Source of the DNA: Rhodobacterales bacterium UBA5972
Lineage (GTDB): Bacteria; Pseudomonadota; Alphaproteobacteria; Rhodobacterales; Rhodobacteraceae
NCBI GenBank assembly: GCA_002430125.1
Contig: DJBQ01000146.1
Location: 24,840 to 32,255, forward strand
DNA: 7,416 nt
Direction of reading: 5' to 3'
Under the pieces are notes generated by a model. The model saw only the letters and a list, made by a program, of their open reading frames with translations. It made no database searches and was not told the origin of the DNA. The stretch's first letter is position 1, and each line of letters starts with the position of its first letter. Both the position numbers and the translations under genes were made by a program. Shown here piece by piece: positions 1-5,907 of the stretch.

Positions 1-323
1 TGCTGGTGCTGGTGCTGGAGCTTGGCCATTCTGCGGGCCTCGCGCACGAATTGCCGCTTGATGGCCGCAAGGCGATCCTCATACTCGGGCGCCGCCGCGC
101 AAACCAATCCATCGACGCGTTTGCACATCTCGGATGGGAAACATTCCTTGATCACAACCAGCCGGTCCAGACTGTTGCGTGCCACATAGGTTATGCCAAA
201 ACCGCCGCGCTGAAGCTGCTGTTCGATCACATCCTGCCCGTTCAGAAGTCGCACACCAATGCGCAATGCATCGGCCGGATGAGCATCTTGGATCTCGGTT
301 ACATGTTTCAAAAGTGGGCGCAT
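1..323 (-). CDS. Serine/threonine protein kinase, N-terminal part (cut by window edge)
   Basis: The minus strand is open from an ATG at 323-321 to the window edge, giving 107 codons with no stop. The product carries the start of a Hanks-type kinase domain. The glycine-rich loop reads RGGFGITYVAR (residues 39-49), followed by the VIKECFP segment (57-63) with the presumed ATP-anchoring Lys59. An FVREAR helix (92-97) places Glu95 as the likely Lys partner. The GGFGITY...IKE(Y/C)FP pattern is typical of bacterial Ser/Thr kinases that phosphorylate proteins in the cytoplasm, often with membrane or sensor domains further on; none of that part is visible here. The upstream frame closes with a stop at 368-366, and 323 is the only ATG. 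The ribosome site is weak (ACGGA a few bases upstream). A poor promoter-like pair (TTGAAC at 369-364, TGTGAT at 347-342, 16-bp spacer) precedes it. The visible part ends in a Gln-His alternation. Family assignment is firm; targets and role are unknown. Confidence 0.8.
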   Translation of the reverse strand, partial: MRPLLKHVTEIQDAHPADALRIGVRLLNGQDVIEQQLQRGGFGITYVARNSLDRLVVIKECFPSEMCKRVDGLVCAAAPEYEDRLAAIKRQFVREARRMAKLQHQHQ

Positions 324-676
324 CTTGGTCCGTCTTTCAGAATCACACAAAGTGTCGCTTGGCGTTCAAGTGTTGGCTGAAGAATCCATTTCGATTGTGA
401 TCAGATCATGGTAAACATATGCCGGACTCGTGTTCAGGCGGCTTTCCGCCATTCAGCGCCGTCAGCCAAAACTGGCACCGCCGTGGGCAATCCTTCTCCT
501 TAAAACTAAGGGGCTGTCATGGCCCTTTAGATTCTGGAGGGATTCCGCCTTAAGCTAAAAAGCGACCTATTTCTGCTCCGCCTTGGGTCACACCTCGACG
601 TTTACGGGCGCCACCATTCGGATGTTGATTGCTTCATTTTGGCTGGTAATTGGCGAATGCCGCAACCCAGCGCCGT
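324..676. other. Intergenic gap with no recognised gene
   Basis: This 353-bp gap lies between the kinase start and the regulator stop, both on the minus strand. No convincing gene is seen. It holds the candidate terminator at 502-530, a short perfect hairpin GGCGG-CTTT-CCGCC at 437-450 with no T-run on either side, and an 11-bp inverted repeat TGATCAGATCA at 398-408. A minus-strand AAGGAG (501-496), then TTG at 490 and an 18-codon frame ending at 434, could be a tiny peptide or leader. It could also be the decayed tail of an older gene; the evidence is too thin to call it. No inverted repeats bounding an insertion sequence were recognised. Confidence 0.5.
502..530 (-). terminator. Candidate rho-independent terminator downstream of the TetR gene
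   Basis: CTAAGGGGC (506-514) and GCCCTTTAG (522-530) form a 9-bp stem with one G:T wobble and a 7-nt loop. Read on the minus strand, the stem is followed directly by TTTT (505-502), so it suits a transcript coming from the TetR gene, whose stop lies about 150 bp upstream. The T-run is short and the stem only moderately GC-rich, so efficiency is uncertain. No T-run follows it on the plus strand. Confidence 0.45.
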
Positions 677-1336
677 TCACACTAGCGGGCCGCTCAAAAT
701 ATGGGCCGCCTGTTCAGGCATCAGGTGCGCGACAAATGCCAATGACTTTTCAATGGCATCCTTGCGGGTCACATCATTTGGCGACAGATGGAGTTTTTGC
801 CAGAAGCCATCGGTCATTGTGTCAATCCATTCGGCGATCCCGTCGGCTTGCGCAGCCATATCGCTTCCCAACAATTCGCGACAGATATTCCTGATTGCGA
901 CAGCCCGACTGTGATCAAAATGCGCCGAGATCTCTGCATATTGCGGGGTGAATTTCTGCTCGCCCCAAAAGGCAAACCAAACCGACAAGGCCTCGGGATT
1001 GCAGACCGACGGCGCGAAATCTGCTTTGATAACTGCGATCAGTTGATCAAGGGGATCCGGGCCGGCATTTGCCAGCATTGATTTCCAGTTATCTTCGTAG
1101 CATTCGTATTGTTCGCGCAGTGTTTCGGTCAGTAACCCGGTTTTTGATTTGAAATAAAACACGGCCACACCCTGGGACAGCCCCGCCTCGGCAGCAACAG
1201 TGGCCAATGTCGTCTTGGTCAACCCGTTGGTCACAATTGACCGCAGCGTTGCATCCAGCAGTTGTTGGCGCCGCATGTCCGCGTTTTGTTTGCGTTCTTT
1301 CCGCGCCCGCACCGGTGTTATGTCTGGTTTGCTCAT
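677..1336 (-). CDS. BetI-like TetR-family transcriptional repressor
   Basis: This 219-residue protein has the TetR layout. An N-terminal helix-turn-helix covers about residues 21-67, with RRQQLLDATL (22-31) and a recognition region ending AGLSQGVAVFYFKSKTGLL (51-69). A helical ligand-binding domain follows. The C-terminal domain keeps features I recall from E. coli BetI, notably VWFAFWGE (119-126, compare AWLAFW) and TDGFWQKL (175-182, compare IDGLWLR), and the length is close to BetI. The start at 1336 gives the normal family length; an in-frame ATG at 1420 would add 28 atypical residues and begin inside the palindrome. The gene diverges from the flavoprotein operon, the usual arrangement for a local repressor that also controls itself. 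BetI responds to choline, but the betA/betB partners are absent, so a different, perhaps still amine-like, ligand is inferred. Calling it betI itself would be unsafe. Confidence 0.93.
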   Translation of the reverse strand: MSKPDITPVRARKERKQNADMRRQQLLDATLRSIVTNGLTKTTLATVAAEAGLSQGVAVFYFKSKTGLLTETLREQYECYEDNWKSMLANAGPDPLDQLIAVIKADFAPSVCNPEALSVWFAFWGEQKFTPQYAEISAHFDHSRAVAIRNICRELLGSDMAAQADGIAEWIDTMTDGFWQKLHLSPNDVTRKDAIEKSLAFVAHLMPEQAAHILSGPLV

Positions 1337-1407
1337 CAGCTCAACTTTTTGTGCTCCTATGTGCGTTTTTCCACAAATGGGCGCATATGTCAGCAGTAAT
1401 ATTTTTG

Positions 1408-1421
1408 TTTGAGCGCTCAAA
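1408..1421. promoter_or_regulatory. Candidate operator for the BetI-like repressor
   Basis: TTTGAGCGCTCAAA is a perfect 14-bp palindrome in the divergent gap. It resembles the BetI-type operator core as I recall it (TTGAACGTTCAA), with only the central positions changed. Its place between the regulator and the operon, at a plausible transcription start, supports repression of the operon and possibly of the regulator. Confidence 0.65.
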
Positions 1422-1467
1422 GAACTTTACCGTGGATTTCCTCTCGTCTAGTGTCTGCCTCAAGAAT

Positions 1468-1471
1468 GGAG
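1468..1471 (+). promoter_or_regulatory. Ribosome binding site fixing the start at 1478
   Basis: GGAG at 1468-1471 sits 6 nt before the ATG at 1478. It overlaps a competing in-frame ATG at 1466, which would be left without a ribosome site of its own. This decides the start of the first flavoprotein at 1478. Confidence 0.75.
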
Positions 1472-1477
1472 CGACAC

Positions 1478-3115
1478 ATGGGAAAACACAGCAGTTATGA
1501 CGCGATTGTCGCCGGTGCCGGGCATAACGGTCTGACAACCGCCTGTTACCTGGCCAAAGCCGGGTTGAAAGTTTTGGTTGTGGAAAAGAACGACTGGATC
1601 GGTGGTGCCGCAGTCAGCCGGTCTTTGCACGACGGTTGGACCTATTCGAATTGTTCGTATGTCTGTTCCCTGCTGCGCCGCGAGATCGTGCGCGATCTGG
1701 AACTGCCCCGGTTTGGACTGCAGGTGATCCCCTATGAAGGCGGTGCCAGCTTTACCAAGGATGGCGATTACTTTGCCTATATGTCCGATCACGATGCCCT
1801 GCGCCGCGAAATCGCGCGCCACAGTTCAAAGGATGTTGATGCCTATGAACGTTTCAGCCAGACGGTGATCCGCCAGTGCCGTTTTATCCGGCCGTTTCTG
1901 CTGCGCAACGCGCCCGATCCGACGTCGCTGAAACCGCGTGATATTTCCGAACTGCTGTTTCTGGTGAAACAGGCGCATGGGCTGGGCGCCAAGGAACTGG
2001 GCGAGACATTGCGATTCTGGTCAATGTCGATTGGCGATTTTCTGGACGAGCATTTTGAAACCGATCTGATCAAAACCCATATTGCCGGTGCCGGCATTAT
2101 TGGCACCGGTTTGGGGGTCTATTCGCCGGGGACGGCCTATGTTTTGCTGCACCACTATATGGGCGATGTCGACGGGGCAATCGGTGCCTGGGGCTTTGCC
2201 CGAGGTGGTATGGGCGCGATTTCAAACGCGCTTGGTGCAGCCTTTGAAGAAGCTGGCGGCGAGATCGTTATGGGCTCGGGCGTTGACAAATTCCTGGTTA
2301 AGGGTGGCAAGGCCGTGGGCGTGGCGCTGGAAAATGGCGACACCTACTATGCGCCGATTATCGCCTCAAACATGGATGTGAAACGCACCTTTCTCAAGCA
2401 CATGGATCAGGGTGTTTTACCTGCCGATTTCACCAAAGCGGTCGAGCGGTTCAAAATTCGCGGCTCGTCCGGCAAGCTGAACATCGCTTTGGATTCCTTA
2501 CCAAAATTCCCGGCAGCGCCCGAGGGGGCGACGTTTATGCGGGGTGATCTGCACTGCTCGGCATCGCTTAATGAACTCGAGCGGGCCTATGACGACTGGA
2601 AAGAAGGGTATTGGTCAAAAGACCCCTATTTCGACCTGCTGATCCCCAGCCAGATCGACCCGACAATGGCACCGCAAGGCAAGCACATGATGACAGTGTT
2701 TGTGCAATACGCGCCTTACGATCTGAACGTTGATGGCGTGCGGTCTGGCGAAAACTGGAACGATGCCACCCGCAAGGCGTTTGCCGATTGTGTATTTGAC
2801 AAGATCGAACAGGGCTGTCCTGACATCCGCAAGCATGTGGTGCATGCCGAAGTGCGCAGCCCTTGGGATATCGAAAACGAAGTCGGGCTGACCGAAGGCA
2901 ATATTTTTCAGGGCGAGCTGACGTTTGACCAGTTGTTGTTCAATCGCCCGATTCCCGGTTACGCCCAATACGACACGCCGATTGACGGGATGTATATTGT
3001 TGGATCTTCCGCGCATCCCGGTGGCGGCGTGATGGCAGCACCCGGGGCGAATGCGGCGCGTGAAATTCTGCGGACCATCGGCAAGGGCAAACTGATGCCA
3101 AAGTTTGCGGCATAG
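1478..3115 (+). CDS. FAD-dependent oxidoreductase, PYROXD2/phytoene-dehydrogenase-like (first paralogue)
   Basis: This 545-residue protein is a cytoplasmic flavoprotein of the broad phytoene desaturase/PYROXD2 group (COG1233-like). The N-terminal Rossmann fold has YDAIVAGAGHNGL (7-19, GxGxxG at 13-18), Glu36 at the end of strand two for the FAD ribose, and DWIGGAA (39-45). An SYVCSLLR segment (60-67) resembles human PYROXD2. The C-terminal FAD motif is GSSAHPGGGVMAAPG (509-523), preceded by GNIFQGELTFDQ (474-485), again as in PYROXD2-like proteins. Length is normal for the family, with no signal peptide or obvious membrane helix. It is first in the operon and 9 bp before a paralogue. Family membership is clear; the substrate is not. 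Carotenoid desaturation is unlikely because no carotenoid gene is present and the neighbours are folate and PLP enzymes. Oxidation of a C-N bond in a methylated amine is my inference from context. Confidence 0.92.
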   Translation: MGKHSSYDAIVAGAGHNGLTTACYLAKAGLKVLVVEKNDWIGGAAVSRSLHDGWTYSNCSYVCSLLRREIVRDLELPRFGLQVIPYEGGASFTKDGDYFAYMSDHDALRREIARHSSKDVDAYERFSQTVIRQCRFIRPFLLRNAPDPTSLKPRDISELLFLVKQAHGLGAKELGETLRFWSMSIGDFLDEHFETDLIKTHIAGAGIIGTGLGVYSPGTAYVLLHHYMGDVDGAIGAWGFARGGMGAISNALGAAFEEAGGEIVMGSGVDKFLVKGGKAVGVALENGDTYYAPIIASNMDVKRTFLKHMDQGVLPADFTKAVERFKIRGSSGKLNIALDSLPKFPAAPEGATFMRGDLHCSASLNELERAYDDWKEGYWSKDPYFDLLIPSQIDPTMAPQGKHMMTVFVQYAPYDLNVDGVRSGENWNDATRKAFADCVFDKIEQGCPDIRKHVVHAEVRSPWDIENEVGLTEGNIFQGELTFDQLLFNRPIPGYAQYDTPIDGMYIVGSSAHPGGGVMAAPGANAAREILRTIGKGKLMPKFAA

Positions 3116-3124
3116 GGGGTTGAT

Positions 3125-4696
3125 ATGAGCAAGCCATCAGACCTGACTTATGACGCTGTGGTGATTGGTGCCGGCCATAATGGGCTGGCGGCGGCGACAA
3201 CTTTGGCGCGGCAAGGCAAATCCGTCTGTGTGATCGAGTCCCGCGACGGTATCGGCGGCATGGCCAGGAATGCTGCGATTGCGCCGGGTGTCGTTGCGCC
3301 AAAAATGGCGCACTTACTGTATAACCTGAACCCTAAGACTTTGAAAGAGCTTGGTATTACGGCCCCGAAATCGGTTTCATTGCCGACCGTTTCCTTAGCA
3401 GATGATGGCCGCCATGTGGTGATCCAGGGCGATCTTGTCATCTATGCAGATGGCAGCGCGCATCCCGAGGCGGCAACATTTGCGGCGTTGCACAAAAGAC
3501 TGACCAAATTCGCGGCTTTGCTTGGGCAGATGTCGCTAAAAACGCCCCCTTCGCTGGCGGGTGGGTTGATGGATATGGCCACGCTGCAAGAATTGGCCGG
3601 TTTGGCGAAACTGGGTATCGGGCTGAAACGTATGGGCAAAAAGGACATGCGCGAGTTTTTGCGGATCCTGCTGTCAAATGCCTATGACCTGATTTTGGAC
3701 GACTTCGCCGATGCACCACTTGCGGGCATGCTGGCGGCTGACGCGGTGCGCGGGGCTTATGCCGGACCGCGCTCGCCGGGCACAGTGTTTTCGATGATGT
3801 ACCGGCTGGGCAATGGCGGTGATGTGAGACTGCCAATGGGCGGCATGGGCGCGGTTGCTGACGCGTTTGCCAATGCCGCAAAGCTGGCGGGATGTGACAT
3901 CAGAACCGGCTGCGGGGTCGCGCAGGTGATCGTTGAGAACGATACCGCGCGCGGTGTAATATTGGCGGATGGCAGCGTCATTAACGCGCGTTCGGTCCTG
4001 TCCAGTATCGGGGCTTTTCAGACCATGCAGATGGCCGGGGTCCAACATTACGACACCGAGGCGGTTCGTCGCCTGCGCAACCTGCGCAATAAGGGCACGG
4101 TTGCCAAGGTCAATCTGGTGCTGTCTGGCGCCCCCGACTTTGTCGGGTTGGACGCGAAACTTACTGCTGGTCGGTTGTTGATTGCCACCTCGGCCACTTA
4201 CGTCGAACGTGCGTTTAACCCTGTAAAATATGGGGACATGTCCAATGCTCCGGTGATCGAGGCGGTCATTCCGTCGCTAAGTGATCCTTCGTTATGTTCG
4301 GATGGTCAGCACATTCTGTCAGCAAACGTGCAGTACGTGCCTTACGCGCTTGCGGGCGGTTGGACGCCTGCTGCACGCCAGAAATTGCTGGAATTGACGC
4401 TTGATAGGCTGGAGGTTTATGCGCCGGGTTTGGGCAGGCTTGTGACCCATTCCGAGGTTCTGACCCCGCTGGATATTGAAACCCAAACCGGGGCACCGGG
4501 TGGGCATTGGCACCATGCAGAAATGGGGATTGACCAGATCCTGACCCTGCGCCCGGTCAACGGTATGGCGCGGTATGGCTTTGGAATTGCTGGCTATTAC
4601 CTGTGCGGTGCATCCGCCCATCCCGGTGGCGATGTTATGGGGACAGCCGGGCGAAATGCGGCGCGACAATTGCTGAAAGACGGGGTGCTGGCATGA
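3125..4696 (+). CDS. FAD-dependent oxidoreductase, PYROXD2/phytoene-dehydrogenase-like (second paralogue)
   Basis: This 523-residue paralogue of the preceding protein has YDAVVIGAGHNGL (9-21, GxGxxG at 15-20), Glu38 closing the second strand and DGIGGMA (41-47). Its C-terminal FAD motif is GASAHPGGDVMGTAG (495-509). Shared stretches such as NVQYVPYAL (first copy FVQYAPYDL) and the LDIE/WDIE segments show common ancestry along the whole length, but the sequences differ widely, so this is an old duplication. An odd point is Asp503 where the first copy and PYROXD2-like proteins have Gly (PGGDV against PGGGV). The start at 3125 has a GGGG ribosome site (3116-3119), and the stop overlaps the next start (ATGA, 4693-4696), which implies translational coupling. 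Possible roles are partner subunit of the first flavoprotein, a second oxidation step, or a different methylated intermediate. The choice cannot be made from sequence. Confidence 0.92.
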   Translation: MSKPSDLTYDAVVIGAGHNGLAAATTLARQGKSVCVIESRDGIGGMARNAAIAPGVVAPKMAHLLYNLNPKTLKELGITAPKSVSLPTVSLADDGRHVVIQGDLVIYADGSAHPEAATFAALHKRLTKFAALLGQMSLKTPPSLAGGLMDMATLQELAGLAKLGIGLKRMGKKDMREFLRILLSNAYDLILDDFADAPLAGMLAADAVRGAYAGPRSPGTVFSMMYRLGNGGDVRLPMGGMGAVADAFANAAKLAGCDIRTGCGVAQVIVENDTARGVILADGSVINARSVLSSIGAFQTMQMAGVQHYDTEAVRRLRNLRNKGTVAKVNLVLSGAPDFVGLDAKLTAGRLLIATSATYVERAFNPVKYGDMSNAPVIEAVIPSLSDPSLCSDGQHILSANVQYVPYALAGGWTPAARQKLLELTLDRLEVYAPGLGRLVTHSEVLTPLDIETQTGAPGGHWHHAEMGIDQILTLRPVNGMARYGFGIAGYYLCGASAHPGGDVMGTAGRNAARQLLKDGVLA

Positions 4697-5883
4697 GCGC
4701 GAAAATCAAAGCCGCAGCTGTGCCAATGGGGCTGATTGAAACGCCGTTCTACCCTCGGTTAGCGGCGCTGAGCCGGGCCAAATCGTGGATCGGTTGGGCA
4801 GGTTATATCTCGCCGCTTGTGCTTGATACTGTCGAGTTTGAATATTTTGCGATCCGCAATCAGGCGACGCTGTTCGATATCTCGCCAATGCACAAGTACC
4901 GCATCACCGGACCTGATGCGCTGGCGGTGGTCAACCGCTTGATAACCCGTGATATTCGCAAGGTGCGCGATGGTCGGGTTGGCTATGCAATGTGGTGTGA
5001 TGAAGACGGGATGCTGATTGACGACGGCACGGTTTTCCGGTTCTCGCAAACCGATTTCCGGCTGTGCTGTCAAGAGCCGATGTATGGTTGGCTGATGGAT
5101 GTGGCCTGGGGTTTTGACGTTGTTGTTGAGGATGAAAGCGACAGTATTGCAGCGCTGTCTTTGCAAGGGCCGACATCTTATTCGGTGCTGAAAGACGCCG
5201 GTCTGGACGTCGCCGAAATGAAGCCGTTTGACTGGCGCGAAGTGGAACCTGATCTGTGGATTTCGCGCACTGGTTTTACCGGCGATCTGGGCTATGAGAT
5301 TTGGGTTCCGCGCGATCATGCGCTGGCGATTTGGGACCGTTTATGGGCCGCAGGAGCCGATTGGGGACTGCGCGCAATTGGCGGGCAGGCGCTCAATATG
5401 GTGCGCATCGAGGCCGGATATATCGCGGCTGGCGTTGATTTTCAGCCCGTGCATGCGGTGATGCGATTGCACCGTGGACGCACGCCGATGGAGCTGGGTT
5501 TCGACCGGACGGTGGCCTTTGACAAAGGCCATTTCAACGGCCGTCGCGCCCTGTTGGCGCAACAGGATGCGGGGCAGCGTTTTGCCTTGGTCAAGATTGA
5601 TATTGGCGGTTTCAAACCGGCGGATGGCGCGTTGATTTATCACCGCAAGCGCACAGAAGTCGGGCATGTCACCTCGGGCATTTGGTCGCCAACCGCCAAG
5701 CGCAACATCGCTTTGGCCGAGTTAAAGGCGCCTTTTGGCATCAGCGTCACCACCGACCTTTGGGCCGATGTTTATGTCCACGAAGAAGGCGTCTGGCGGC
5801 ACAAAATGGTGGCGGTAGTTATTGAAACAAAACCGTTTTTTGCAAATACCCGTGCGCGCGCGACCCCGCCGCGCGCGTTCTGA
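4693..5883 (+). CDS. GcvT-like aminomethyltransferase/tetrahydrofolate-dependent C1-transfer protein
   Basis: This 396-residue protein has the GcvT fold throughout: FDISPMHKYRITGPDA (61-76), MLIDDGTVFR (107-116), LSLQGPTSYSVL (155-166), SRTGFTGDLGYEIWVP (191-206) and TSGIWSPTAKRNIALAEL (327-344). The Asp pair 110-111 aligns with the IDD of glycine-cleavage T-protein, whose Asp assists folate chemistry. The T-protein GLGARD segment is replaced here by GLRAIGGQALNMVRIEAGY (225-243), so this is not ordinary gcvT. Relatives include folate domains of dimethylglycine/sarcosine dehydrogenases, the DMSP demethylase DmdA and the O-demethylase LigM, which move C1 groups from N, S or O. The start at 4693 has GGGG 7 nt upstream and overlaps the preceding stop by 4 bp; an upstream ATG at 4603 lies inside the previous gene. 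The C-terminal tail (about 387-396, RARATPPRAF) looks unrelated to the fold. The inferred job is to accept the one-carbon unit released by the flavoproteins. Confidence 0.9.
   Translation: MSAKIKAAAVPMGLIETPFYPRLAALSRAKSWIGWAGYISPLVLDTVEFEYFAIRNQATLFDISPMHKYRITGPDALAVVNRLITRDIRKVRDGRVGYAMWCDEDGMLIDDGTVFRFSQTDFRLCCQEPMYGWLMDVAWGFDVVVEDESDSIAALSLQGPTSYSVLKDAGLDVAEMKPFDWREVEPDLWISRTGFTGDLGYEIWVPRDHALAIWDRLWAAGADWGLRAIGGQALNMVRIEAGYIAAGVDFQPVHAVMRLHRGRTPMELGFDRTVAFDKGHFNGRRALLAQQDAGQRFALVKIDIGGFKPADGALIYHRKRTEVGHVTSGIWSPTAKRNIALAELKAPFGISVTTDLWADVYVHEEGVWRHKMVAVVIETKPFFANTRARATPPRAF
5855..5877 (+). other. Strong GC hairpin at the 3' end of the GcvT-like gene
   Basis: CGCGCGCG at 5855-5862 can pair perfectly with CGCGCGCG at 5870-5877 around a 7-nt loop (ACCCCGC). 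It lies inside the last codons, ending 3 nt before the TGA. No T-run follows, so it is not a standard terminator. It could slow ribosomes, protect the upstream mRNA from 3' decay, or reduce expression of the aminotransferase gene that starts 30 nt later. Confidence 0.5.
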
Positions 5884-5907
5884 TTACTGCGACTGAAAGG
5901 AACCACT

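Larger units (their letters stand above)
1337..1477. promoter_or_regulatory. Divergent promoter region between repressor and operon
   Basis: These 141 bp separate two divergently transcribed genes and must hold both promoters unless one lies within a gene. On the plus strand a TAATAT hexamer at 1397-1402 could act as a -10 element. A start about 7 bp downstream would fall at the palindrome at 1408-1421, so a bound repressor would block the polymerase. No good -35 hexamer is visible at the right spacing, which would suit a weak or activator-helped promoter, or may mean the guess is wrong. No clear minus-strand promoter was found. Confidence 0.4.

Noticed and set aside
6..380. 124-codon plus-strand open frame at the left edge
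   Set aside because: It is antisense to the recognisable kinase coding sequence on the minus strand and its translation matches no family pattern I know.
583..1412. Several plus-strand open frames across the regulator gene
   Set aside because: They overlap the clear TetR coding sequence on the other strand and show no domain features.
1337..1420. Longer TetR start at 1420
   Set aside because: It would add 28 residues not typical of BetI-like proteins and place the start codon inside the palindrome; 1336 gives the expected length.
1409..1477. Upstream starts at 1409 and 1466 for the first flavoprotein
   Set aside because: The start at 1409 overlaps the palindrome, and 1466 lacks a ribosome site and is itself part of the GGAG serving 1478.
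677..3115. Choline-to-betaine locus (betI with betA/betB)
   Set aside because: No choline dehydrogenase of the GMC type and no aldehyde dehydrogenase is present; only the regulator resembles that system.
4603..4692. Upstream start for the GcvT-like gene
   Set aside because: It lies within the last 94 bases of the second flavoprotein in another frame; 4693 has a ribosome site and the typical ATGA coupling.
1478..4696. Carotenoid biosynthesis (phytoene desaturases)
   Set aside because: The proteins share the fold, but their C-terminal motifs look PYROXD2-like, and no phytoene synthase, cyclase or other carotenoid gene is nearby.
5855..5877. Rho-independent terminator inside the operon
   Set aside because: The stem is strong but no T-run follows and a gene with a good ribosome site starts 30 nt later.
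4693..5883. True glycine-cleavage T-protein
   Set aside because: The GLGARD segment is replaced and the H- and P-protein genes are not adjacent.
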